Positions 57,330 through 64,000 of a DNA stretch of 64,000 nucleotides are shown in pieces. Below the pieces are notes generated by a model. That model ran no database searches, was not told the DNA's origin, and saw only the letters and a program-made list of their open reading frames with translations. Source of the stretch: Vannielia litorea. Lineage in GTDB: Bacteria > Pseudomonadota > Alphaproteobacteria > Rhodobacterales > Rhodobacteraceae. Each line of letters begins with the position of its first letter. Within the stretch, counting starts at the first letter, position 1. Made by a program: the position numbers and the translations under genes. The DNA is taken from contig NZ_FSRL01000001.1 of assembly GCF_900142295.1 (NCBI RefSeq), positions 2,170,001 through 2,234,000 on the forward strand, written 5' to 3'.

Positions 57330-58319
57330 TTACTGGAGCGCGGCGTCGGTGATCTCGTGGGTCCAGGCCATGCCTTCGGGCTCCTTGGTGATCGCCGGGT
57401 TCTCCGGGCTCACGGCAGAGAGCAGCGTCGCCACCGTCTGCTCGTAGTCGGCCGGATCGAGCGCACCGTTGGTGTCCGCGGTCAGCTTGGCCACCTCGCT
57501 CATCATGTAGGTCTGGTGCTCCAGCGTCTGCGCGCCGGTCTCGTCGTTGTCGACCACGATCTGCGCGGCCTCCTCCGGGTTCTCCTCGGCGTATTTCCAG
57601 CCCTTCATCGAGGCCCGCACGAAGCGCACCATCTTGTCCTTGAAGGCCTCGTCCGCGAGGTTCTCCTCCAGCACGTAGAGACCATCCTCCATCATGCCCA
57701 CGCCCTCTTCGAGGTAGTTGAAGGTCACCAGCTGGTCCTCGGTGATCCCGGCATCCAGCACCTGGCCATACTCGTTGTAGGTCATCACCGAGATGCAGTC
57801 GGCCTGCTTTTGCAGCAACGCATCCACGTTGAAGGCCTGCTTCAGCACTTCCACGCCACTCTCGCCGCCATCGGTCGGCACGCCGAGCTTGGCCATCCAG
57901 GCATAGAACGGGTATTCGTTGCCAAAGAACCAGACCCCGAGCGTATGGCCCGGAAAGTCCGCCGGGCTCTCGATCCCGTTTTCCTTCAGGCAGGTCAGCT
58001 GCATCGCACCCTTCTTGAAGGGCTGCGCGATGTTCACCAGGGGCACACCCCGCTCCCGCGCGGCCAGGCCCGCGGCCATCCAGGTCACGATCACATCGGC
58101 CCCGCCGCCGGCGATCACCTGCTCGGGGGCAATGTCGGGGCCGCCCGGCTTGATCGTCACGTCAAGGCCCTCTTCCTCGTAGAAGCCCTTGTCGGCGGCC
58201 ACGTAGTAGCCCGCGAATTGCGCCTGCGTCACCCACTTGAGCTGCAACGTCACCTCGTCGGCGGCCTGCGCGGCGCCTGCCGTCAGCGCCAGGGCGGCGC
58301 CCAGTAGCATCTTCTTCAT
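57330..58319 (-). CDS. ABC transporter substrate-binding protein, NMT1/THI5 type
   Basis: The protein has 329 residues. The signal peptide (MKKMLLGAALALTAGAAQA) is followed by the NMT1/THI5 pattern: LQLKWVTQAQFAGYYVAADKGFYEEEGLDVTIKPGGPD (about 25-62) and VIVTWMAAGLAARERG. That fold captures pyrimidine-like compounds (hydroxymethylpyrimidine, pyrimidines, riboflavin-related). Next to dihydropyrimidinase it should bind uracil/thymine or a breakdown product. The ATG at 58319 follows AAGGAG; a GTG two codons upstream is too close to that site. Confidence 0.85.
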   Translation of the reverse strand: MKKMLLGAALALTAGAAQAADEVTLQLKWVTQAQFAGYYVAADKGFYEEEGLDVTIKPGGPDIAPEQVIAGGGADVIVTWMAAGLAARERGVPLVNIAQPFKKGAMQLTCLKENGIESPADFPGHTLGVWFFGNEYPFYAWMAKLGVPTDGGESGVEVLKQAFNVDALLQKQADCISVMTYNEYGQVLDAGITEDQLVTFNYLEEGVGMMEDGLYVLEENLADEAFKDKMVRFVRASMKGWKYAEENPEEAAQIVVDNDETGAQTLEHQTYMMSEVAKLTADTNGALDPADYEQTVATLLSAVSPENPAITKEPEGMAWTHEITDAALQ

Positions 58320-58374
58320 CGTCACTCTCCTTGTTGGCTAGATTATGCGCTCTCCGGCGCGGGTTTCCTCCCAC

Positions 58375-59223
58375 TCACCCCACCCTCTGGCTCGGATGCC
58401 AGAAGGTCACGAGTTTCTCGATCATGGCAACGATGCCATAAAACACAGTGCCCACAAGGGCGGCCACGGCGATCTCGGCCCAGACCAGGTCGATCGCCAG
58501 GCGCCCGACGCCCGTCGAAATCCTGAAGCCCATGCCGCGCACCGGCGAGCCGAAGTACTCGGCCACGATGGCCCCGATCAGCGCCAGCGTCGTGGCAATC
58601 TTCAACCCGTTGAAGACAAAGGGCATCGCCGCCGGGAGCCGGAGCTTGAAGAGCGTCTGCCAGGAGCTCGCCGCATAGGTGCGCATCAGATCCTTCTGCA
58701 TCGCATCCGCCTCGCGCAGCCCCTGCACCACGTTCACGAGCACAGGAAAGAACACCATCGCCACAACCACCGCCGCCTTCGACTGCCAGTCGAACCCGAA
58801 CCAGCTGACAAGGATCGGCGCGACCCCGATGATCGGCAGGGCCGCCACGAAGTTGCCGATCGGCAGCAGCCCCGCGGTCAGAAAAGCGCTTCGGTCGATC
58901 GCCAGTGCCGTCACGAAGGCCGCGCCGCAGCCGATGAGATAGCCCGAGAGCGCGCCCTTCAGCGCGGTCTGCACGAAGTCTTGCCACAGCGTGTCGGTCG
59001 AGGTGGCAAAGGTCGCGGCAATATCGGTCGGCGCAGGCAGGATCACCGGGTTCACCCCCAGCCCCCGCACCAGCCCCTGCCAGAGCACCAGCACCGCAAG
59101 GCCGAAAATCACCGGCACGGCGATCCGAACCACCCGCGCCCGCCGCCAGCGCGAGCGCGCCAGCAGCACGTTTAGCCCCCAGGCCGCGAGCCAGAACGCC
59201 AGGGCCCCCGCGACCACCGTCAT
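58375..59223 (-). CDS. ABC permease (pyrimidine-type), second
   Basis: This 282-residue BPD-type permease has six helices. The EAA-type loop is MQKDLMRTYAASSWQTLFKLRLPAAMPFVFNGLKIATTLALIGAIVAEYFGSPVRGMG (about 168-225). It overlaps the upstream permease by ATGA and pairs with it as the second subunit. The gap to the binding protein is 55 bases. Confidence 0.9.
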   Translation of the reverse strand: MTVVAGALAFWLAAWGLNVLLARSRWRRARVVRIAVPVIFGLAVLVLWQGLVRGLGVNPVILPAPTDIAATFATSTDTLWQDFVQTALKGALSGYLIGCGAAFVTALAIDRSAFLTAGLLPIGNFVAALPIIGVAPILVSWFGFDWQSKAAVVVAMVFFPVLVNVVQGLREADAMQKDLMRTYAASSWQTLFKLRLPAAMPFVFNGLKIATTLALIGAIVAEYFGSPVRGMGFRISTGVGRLAIDLVWAEIAVAALVGTVFYGIVAMIEKLVTFWHPSQRVG

Positions 59224-60098
59224 CGTCCCATCCCCATCCGTTTCAGCACCACACCCTGCACGCCGCCGATCAGCGTCACCAGCGCGCCGGCGAGGATCGC
59301 GGCAGCAAAGAGCGCCGCCCAGATCGCCAGCGGCGTGCCGAACTGGTCCCCGATCAGGATCCGCGCGCCCAGCCCGCTCACCGCCCCCGTGGGCAGCTCG
59401 CCCACGATCGTTCCCACCAGCGCCGCGGCGATGGCGATCTTCAGCGAGGTGAAGAGATAGGGCATCGAGGCCGGCAGCCGCAGCTTGAAGAAGCTGGCCG
59501 TGTTGCTGGCGTTATAGGTCTTCAGCAGGTCGAGCTGGCTGGAGCTGGGCGAGTTCAGCCCCTTCACCATGCCCACCAGCACCGGAAAGTAGCACAGGTA
59601 GGCCGAGATGATCGCCTTGGGCACACCCCGCCCCTCGATCCCGGTGGCGTTGGAGAGCACGATGATCATCGGTGCCAGCGCCACGATGGGGATGGTCTGG
59701 CTCACGATGGCCCAGGGCATCAGGCTCATCTCGACCACCCGGCTGTAGGTGATCGCCACCGCGCCCAGGATCCCCAGCGTGACCCCCAGGGCAAAGCCCG
59801 AGAGCGTCGCCCCGAGGGTGATCCCGGCATGATAGATTAGCGACCGCTTGTTGAGCGCCCGGCCGCGCAGCGCCATCTCGCCGGTGGTCTTCCACAGCTC
59901 CTCGGCCACCTGGTGCGGGGCCGGCAGGCGCGGGCGGTCCTGGTTCATGGTGGCGGTAAAGAGCTCGGAGGCTGTCATCTCCTGCCCGGCCCGCTCGGCC
60001 TGGGCGAGCGCCCAGGGCGCGTTCATCCGCCAGGCACCCAGGTACCAGACCGCGGCGATCAGCAGGAGCACGGTGACGATGGGAACCGCGCGGCGCAT
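59220..60098 (-). CDS. ABC permease (pyrimidine-type), first
   Basis: This 292-residue BPD-type permease has the EAA-type loop LLKTYNASNTASFFKLRLPASMPYLFTSLKIAIAAALVGTIVGELPTG near the C-terminal third. A soluble stretch of about 70 residues follows the first helix. The start is uncertain. An ATG at 60155 is also in frame and would add 19 residues encoded partly by a tandem repeat. The ATG at 60098 is preferred because the next residues MRRAVPIVTVLLLIAAVWYLG are a normal start. No strong ribosome site is seen at either. Confidence 0.85.
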   Translation of the reverse strand: MRRAVPIVTVLLLIAAVWYLGAWRMNAPWALAQAERAGQEMTASELFTATMNQDRPRLPAPHQVAEELWKTTGEMALRGRALNKRSLIYHAGITLGATLSGFALGVTLGILGAVAITYSRVVEMSLMPWAIVSQTIPIVALAPMIIVLSNATGIEGRGVPKAIISAYLCYFPVLVGMVKGLNSPSSSQLDLLKTYNASNTASFFKLRLPASMPYLFTSLKIAIAAALVGTIVGELPTGAVSGLGARILIGDQFGTPLAIWAALFAAAILAGALVTLIGGVQGVVLKRMGMGR

Positions 60099-60131
60099 TA
60101 ATTTACCAAGCCATGCGCTGTGTGCATGCGT

Positions 60132-60164
60132 ATGGGTTGTGCATGGGTTGTGCATGGGTTGTGC
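60132..60164. repeat. Three-copy 11-base tandem repeat before the first permease
   Basis: The unit ATGGGTTGTGC occurs three times in a row, followed by a partial copy. On the minus strand each unit reads GCACAACCCAT and most carry an ATG. Because 11 is not a multiple of three, successive ATG codons lie in different frames and only the one at 60155 is in frame with the permease. Copy-number change would shift which start is usable. Confidence 0.75.
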
Positions 60165-60182
60165 ATGTTGCCGATTTGTCGG

Positions 60183-61004
60183 TTAATCGTCATAGGAATG
60201 CCCCGCCCTGAGCCCCTCGCGCACCCTCTGCGCCACTTCAATGAACTCGGGCGAGTCCCTGATTTCCAAGGGTCTTTCCGCCGGAAGCGGGCTCTCGATC
60301 ACGTCCGAAATCCGCCCCGGACGCGGGGACATGACGACAATCTTGGTTGATAGATAGACCGCTTCGGGTATCGAATGGGTAACGAAGCCAATGGTCTTGC
60401 CGGTCCGCGCCCAGAGCGCCAGCAGCTGCTCGTTCAGATGGTCGCGCACGATCTCGTCGAGGGCGCCAAAGGGTTCATCCATAAGGAGAATTTCGGCATC
60501 GAAGGCGAGCGCCCTGGCAATCGAGGCGCGCTGTTGCATGCCCCCCGAGAGCTGCCAGGGGTATTTGCCGCCAAATCCTTCGAGATCGACGAGTTGCAGC
60601 ACTTTCCGCACCCGCTCGTCCTGCTCCGCGCGGGAGAACCCCATGATCTCCAGCGGCAGCTTGATGTTGCCCGCGATGGTCCGCCAGGGATAGAGCCCCG
60701 CGGCCTGAAAGACGTATCCGTAAGCCCTTGATTTCCGGGCCTCCTCCGGCGTCATCCCGTTCACGCTCAGGCGCCCGCCGGTGGGCTGCTCCAGGGCGGC
60801 GACGCAGCGCAGAAAGGTGGTCTTCCCGCAGCCGGAAGGCCCGATGAAACTGACAAACTCGCCCTTCCCGATCTCAAGCGAGACCCCCTTGAGCGCATGC
60901 ACCGGCCCGTCCTTCGTCTGGAACGTGAGGTCCAGATCCTCGGCCCGGATGACGGTTTCCTTCATTCCGATTTCTTTCGCCTTTTCCGCACCTTCCGCTC
61001 CCAT
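60183..61004 (-). CDS. ABC ATPase, pyrimidine/nitrate-taurine type
   Basis: This 273-residue ATPase has Walker A GPSGCGKTT, signature LSGGMQQRASIARALA, Walker B ILLMDEPFGALDE and the switch His in FVTHSIPEAV. These are the SsuB/TauB/ThiZ subfamily sequences. The start is the ATG at 61004, whose TGATG overlap with the hydA stop implies coupling; an internal ATG at 60965 would also fit. It energises the two downstream permeases. Confidence 0.9.
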   Translation of the reverse strand: MGAEGAEKAKEIGMKETVIRAEDLDLTFQTKDGPVHALKGVSLEIGKGEFVSFIGPSGCGKTTFLRCVAALEQPTGGRLSVNGMTPEEARKSRAYGYVFQAAGLYPWRTIAGNIKLPLEIMGFSRAEQDERVRKVLQLVDLEGFGGKYPWQLSGGMQQRASIARALAFDAEILLMDEPFGALDEIVRDHLNEQLLALWARTGKTIGFVTHSIPEAVYLSTKIVVMSPRPGRISDVIESPLPAERPLEIRDSPEFIEVAQRVREGLRAGHSYDD

Positions 61005-62458
61005 CAAACCCCCGTCGCCGGAATGCCGCTGCGCTCCACGGGGCGCGGCGCGGTCAGCTCCTTCCAGGTTGAAAGCGCCCTGTTAACGGTTGCGTTAGGC
61101 TCTCGTGCTACAAATGCGCCGTGGCCTTCCTGCGTGCGGATCTCGCCGTCATGCACCGCCACATGGCCGCGCGTCAGGGTGAACCTGGGCAAGCCCTTCA
61201 CGTGGTGGCCCTCGAACACGTTGTAATCAATGGAGGATTGCTGAGAGCTGGCAGAGATCGTCTTTTCCTTCTTCGGGTCCCAGACCACGATATCGGCATC
61301 CGCCCCCACCAGAATCGCGCCCTTCTTCGGGTAGCAGTTCAGGATCTTGGCGATGTTGGTCGAGGTCACCGCTACGAACTCGTTGGGCGTGAGCCGCCCG
61401 GTCGCCACCCCGTGGGTCCAGAGCATCGGCATCCGGTCTTCGAGCCCGCCGGTGCCGTTGGGGATCTTGGAGAAATCGCCCACGCCATAGCGCTTCTGCT
61501 CGGTGGTAAAGGCGCAATGGTCCGTCGCCACCACGGAGAGCGAGCCGCTTTGCAACCCGGCCCAGAGGCTGTCCTGGTGCTTCTTGTTGCGGAACGGCGG
61601 CGACATCACCCGCCGCGCGGCATGGTCCCAGTCGGCGTTGAAATATTCGCTCTCATCCAGTGTCAGATGCTGGATCAGCGGCTCACCCCAGACCCGCTTG
61701 CCATTCTGCTTGGCCCGCCGGATCGCCTCATGCGCCTCTTCGCAGGAGGTATGCACCACGTAGAGCGGCACGCCCGCCATGTCGGCGATCATGATCGCCC
61801 GGTTGGTCGCCTCGCCCTCCACCTGGGAAGGGCGCGAATAGGCATGCGCCTCGGGCCCGGTGTTGCCTTCGGCCAGCAGCTTGGCCGTCAGCTCGGCAAC
61901 CACGTCGCCATTTTCGGCATGCACCATCGCCGTGGCGCCCAGCTCGGCGAGCCGCTGGAAGGACGAGTACATCTCGTCATCGTTCACCATCAGCGCGCCC
62001 TTGTAGGCCATGAAGTGCTTGAAGGTGTTGATTCCACGGTCTTTCACGACCGTCTCCATCTCCCTGAAGACCTGCTCGCCCCACCAGGTGACGGCCATAT
62101 GGAAGGAGTAATCGCAGGTCGCGCGGGTGCTCTTGTTGTCCCATCGCTTCAGCGCGTCGAGCAGGCTTTCTCCCGGGTTGGGCAGGGCGAAATCCACCAC
62201 CATCGTGGTGCCGCCGGCCAGCGCCGCCCGGGTGCCGCTCTCGAAATCGTCGCTCGAATAGGTGCCCATGAAGGGCATCTCGAGGTGGGTGTGCGGGTCG
62301 ATCCCGCCCGGCATCACGTAGCAGCCCGTGGCGTCTAGCACCTCGTCGCCCTTCAGGCCCTTGCCGATCTCCACGATCTGCCCGCCTTCCACCAGCACGT
62401 CGGCCTCGTAGCTCAGGTCGGCGGTCACCACCGTGCCCCCCTTGATCACCGTGCTCAT
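61004..62458 (-). CDS. hydA: Dihydropyrimidinase (D-hydantoinase type)
   Basis: This 484-residue amidohydrolase opens dihydrouracil and dihydrothymine to N-carbamoyl-beta-amino acids, step two of reductive pyrimidine breakdown. Metal ligands are GGIDPHTHLEMP (His57/59-type), the carbamylated Lys in HFMAYKGALMV, HAENGD, YVVHTS and the Asp in VVATDHCAF. These are standard for the family, which also contains hydantoinases. GGGAG precedes the ATG at 62458. Confidence 0.93.
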   Translation of the reverse strand: MSTVIKGGTVVTADLSYEADVLVEGGQIVEIGKGLKGDEVLDATGCYVMPGGIDPHTHLEMPFMGTYSSDDFESGTRAALAGGTTMVVDFALPNPGESLLDALKRWDNKSTRATCDYSFHMAVTWWGEQVFREMETVVKDRGINTFKHFMAYKGALMVNDDEMYSSFQRLAELGATAMVHAENGDVVAELTAKLLAEGNTGPEAHAYSRPSQVEGEATNRAIMIADMAGVPLYVVHTSCEEAHEAIRRAKQNGKRVWGEPLIQHLTLDESEYFNADWDHAARRVMSPPFRNKKHQDSLWAGLQSGSLSVVATDHCAFTTEQKRYGVGDFSKIPNGTGGLEDRMPMLWTHGVATGRLTPNEFVAVTSTNIAKILNCYPKKGAILVGADADIVVWDPKKEKTISASSQQSSIDYNVFEGHHVKGLPRFTLTRGHVAVHDGEIRTQEGHGAFVAREPNATVNRALSTWKELTAPRPVERSGIPATGV

Positions 62459-62474
62459 GTCGTAACTCCCTGTT

Positions 62475-63221
62475 TCAGTTGCAGGACTTGCCACCTGCCG
62501 TAATTTCGTGACTCTTCAGGAGCAGCTTGATCCCGCGAGATTTGCTGTCTTCGCAGATGGCCTCCCAGTCGAGCCCCGCGTCATCGTATTCGATCGCCAG
62601 CACGTCCTTGCCCGCATCGACATAGGGCTTCAGCGCGTCGCAGAAATTGTAGACGTAGCACTCCTCGACCATGACGAAATCCATCTCCCCCACCAGTTCC
62701 GGCACCAGCTCCGGCACGTTTTTCTGCGCCACTTCAAGCCCTTGCGCGCGAGCAAACCCGGCCAGATCGCGGATGTAGCCCAGCGCATCGTCGCGGCTGA
62801 GGTCGAAGCCCGAGTCGTTGTCGTAGACATCCATGTTGTCCATCTCGACCGCCATGAACCCTCGGGCCGCGCAATCCGCGATCCGGTCCTTCATGATCCG
62901 GCCGACCTCGGCGTTGCGAATGTCCACGTAGCGCTCGTCCGGCCACTCCCCGAGCGGCTTGCCCAGCGCCTCCTCGGGGAAGCGGCCGATATCGTCGCGG
63001 TATTCCTCCCAGCTTCCGATCGACACGTAGCACACCGGTTTCACCCCCCGGGCGCGCAGGCCCATGATGGTGTCCCGGTCGTGGTCATCCTTGTCGAGCG
63101 CCAGGACCTTTACATTGATATCAAGGTCATAGGGGTGGGTGAGCTGCCAGTCCCAATAGGCCTGCTCGCCGCCGCCGATGATGAAGATACCCAGAGCCGT
63201 CAGTGCCGCCGTGCTCGCCAT
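62475..63221 (-). CDS. GH114-like (endo-alpha-1,4-polygalactosaminidase family) protein
   Basis: This 248-residue protein begins with a hydrophobic leader (STAALTALGIFIIGGG, a signal peptide or anchor). It continues WDWQLTHPYDLDINVKVLALD, GVKPVCYVSIGSWEEYRDD, and a TIM-barrel active-site motif GFMAVEMDNMDVYDND (about 121-136), the GH114/TM1410 motif. EECYVYN and AIEYDDAGLDW follow. The family cleaves galactosamine polymers or acts as a carbohydrate-binding barrel. It lies between a ureidopropionase-like gene and dihydropyrimidinase, an unexpected partner. GGGGAGACG precedes the ATG. Confidence 0.78.
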   Translation of the reverse strand: MASTAALTALGIFIIGGGEQAYWDWQLTHPYDLDINVKVLALDKDDHDRDTIMGLRARGVKPVCYVSIGSWEEYRDDIGRFPEEALGKPLGEWPDERYVDIRNAEVGRIMKDRIADCAARGFMAVEMDNMDVYDNDSGFDLSRDDALGYIRDLAGFARAQGLEVAQKNVPELVPELVGEMDFVMVEECYVYNFCDALKPYVDAGKDVLAIEYDDAGLDWEAICEDSKSRGIKLLLKSHEITAGGKSCN

Positions 63222-63230
63222 CGTCTCCCC

Positions 63231-63488
63231 CTAGCCGATGCAATAGGGCTGCCCGTCAAAGCCCGCATCCCGCATGGATTGCGTCGTGACCGGGTAGATC
63301 GCGCCCTCTTGGAAAATGTAGTAGCACCCGTCCCGCACCACGATCTGGTCGAGCCGCACATCCGCCGGAACGGCGGCCATGACCTCTTCAGGTATTGGCT
63401 GCCCGGCCGGAAAATAGCCCGCAGGCAGGCCGCCCGAGGTGGTCTGGCAGGCCGCCAGCACAAGCAGGAACGCCAGCGCCGTCCTCAT
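63231..63488 (-). CDS. Small lipoprotein
   Basis: This 85-residue protein has a lipobox LVLAACQTT (Cys about residue 14), so it is predicted to be lipidated and membrane-anchored. The mature part (VRDGCYYIFQEGAIYPVT) has two more Cys and several Tyr/Phe. No family is recognised. Its ATG overlaps the stop of the upstream hydrolase (ATGA) and it is nine bases before the GH114-like gene, so it is part of the operon. Confidence 0.7.
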   Translation of the reverse strand: MRTALAFLLVLAACQTTSGGLPAGYFPAGQPIPEEVMAAVPADVRLDQIVVRDGCYYIFQEGAIYPVTTQSMRDAGFDGQPYCIG

Positions 63489-64000
63489 TCCACGATCCCC
63501 GCCGTCTCGACCACGGCATGAAACAGCACATCCGCCCCGGCGGTCGCCCATTCCTTGCTGATCTCCTCGGCCTCGTTGTGGCTGAGCCCATCCACGCAGG
63601 GACACATGACCATGGCCGTGGGATACAGGTCATTGATCCAGCAGGCATCATGCCCGGCACCCGAGACGATATCCATGTGGCTGTAGCCCAGCCGATCCGC
63701 CGCGTCGCGAATGGCTTTCACGCAGCCCTCGTCGAAGGCCGGCGGATCGAACTGGCCGACGATCTCGGCAGAGAACGCCACGCCGATCTCCTCGCAGAGC
63801 TTCGGCGCTCTCTCCATCAATTCGTCGACCATCGCGTTCAGCTTGTCGAGCAGATGGGTGCGCATGTCGACGGTAAACACCACCTTGCCGGGGATGATGT
63901 TACGCGAGTTCGGATACACGTCGACATGACCGATCGCGCCCACCGCGTTGGGCTGATTTTTCATGGCGATTTCATGCACAAGCTCGGTCACGAGCGCCAG
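63485..64000 (-). CDS. Zn-dependent hydrolase, C-terminal part (N-carbamoyl-amino-acid / allantoate amidohydrolase family)
   Basis: The frame runs off the window end, so only about 171 C-terminal residues are visible. They include GHVDVYPNSRNIIPGKVVFTVDMRT, PAFDEGCVKAI, GAGHDACWINDLYPTAMVMCPCVDGLSHNEAEE. These are characteristic of the M20-like hydantoin/carbamoylase family, with the metal-ligand His in LSHNEAEE. In a dihydropyrimidinase operon it is most likely a beta-ureidopropionase, releasing ammonia, CO2 and beta-alanine. The N-terminal catalytic part is beyond 64000. Confidence 0.85.
   Translation of the reverse strand: MALVTELVHEIAMKNQPNAVGAIGHVDVYPNSRNIIPGKVVFTVDMRTHLLDKLNAMVDELMERAPKLCEEIGVAFSAEIVGQFDPPAFDEGCVKAIRDAADRLGYSHMDIVSGAGHDACWINDLYPTAMVMCPCVDGLSHNEAEEISKEWATAGADVLFHAVVETAGIVE

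Noticed and set aside
60132..60164. CRISPR-like interpretation of the 11-base repeats
   Set aside because: The copies are directly adjacent without spacers and no cas genes exist in the window.

Overview
This is a GC-rich bacterial chromosomal segment. It most likely comes from an alphaproteobacterium of the Rhodobacteraceae (Roseobacter/Paracoccus type). The reasons are strong G/C third-codon bias, the many ATGA start/stop overlaps, the scattered his genes, the PaaZ/PaaX/TetR layout, a xylose operon with a ROK repressor and a single-domain XylG, an ScfR-type regulator, and a dispersed intergenic repeat of a kind I associate with this family. No prophage, insertion sequence, CRISPR array or classical defence system was seen. 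The window reads as ordinary metabolic chromosome with several unusual local arrangements.

Layout. 1-5.3 kb: the 3' end of pyruvate carboxylase, an NlpC/P60-like protein, a MAPEG protein, tRNA-Gly(GCC), a metallo-beta-lactamase-fold hydrolase and a large Pro/Ala-rich membrane protein. 5.3-12.3 kb: histidine biosynthesis hisB, hisH, hisA, hisF and hisE, interrupted by a Dph6-like ATP pyrophosphatase, two tandem DUF2147 proteins, a small membrane protein, a DUF302 protein and a THUMP/RlmL-type RNA methyltransferase. 12.3-14.9 kb: a RidA-like protein, clpX and clpP. 15.0-21.0 kb: homoprotocatechuate meta-cleavage genes (HpaR-like regulator, hpaF, hpaE, hpaD, a succinate-semialdehyde dehydrogenase, HpaG-like). 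21.0-27.1 kb: phenylacetate genes paaX, paaZ, paaG, paaI, paaK and a TetR regulator. 27.1-36.1 kb: xylose uptake and catabolism (ROK repressor, xylF, xylH, xylG, xylB, xylA), with a secreted FG-GAP/ASPIC protein coupled to the repressor.

36.2-42.6 kb: a small basic protein, a fasciclin protein, tRNA-Leu(GAG), lipB, an unrecognised protein, an autotransporter-like outer-membrane protein and a Tat-exported PhoX-type phosphatase behind a candidate PHO box. 42.6-51.7 kb: an ScfR/RamB-type regulator divergent from a complete five-gene branched-chain-amino-acid-type (HAAT) ABC transporter followed by acetyl-CoA synthetase. 51.7-57.3 kb: a lectin-like secreted protein, YtoQ, a Pit phosphate transporter, a NUDIX hydrolase, an orphan pair of GlpP/GlpQ-like permeases behind a tiny leader ORF, and a charged unknown protein. 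57.3-64 kb: a reductive pyrimidine catabolism operon (beta-ureidopropionase-like hydrolase, lipoprotein, GH114-like protein, dihydropyrimidinase, NMT1/THI5-type ABC transporter).

How the genes work together. The two aromatic clusters lead to succinate semialdehyde/pyruvate and to acetyl-CoA/succinyl-CoA, but neither is complete here. The xyl cluster is self-contained from uptake to xylulose-5-phosphate. The most interesting system is the ScfR-HAAT-acs block. I infer that it imports and activates a short-chain organic acid or a precursor of one under an acyl-CoA-responsive regulator. Its divergent promoter carries near-repeats and a RamB-like box. Second is the pyrimidine operon, with its inserted GH114-like and lipoprotein genes and an 11-bp tandem repeat beside a permease start. 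All functions rest on reading motifs by eye; no database search was possible.
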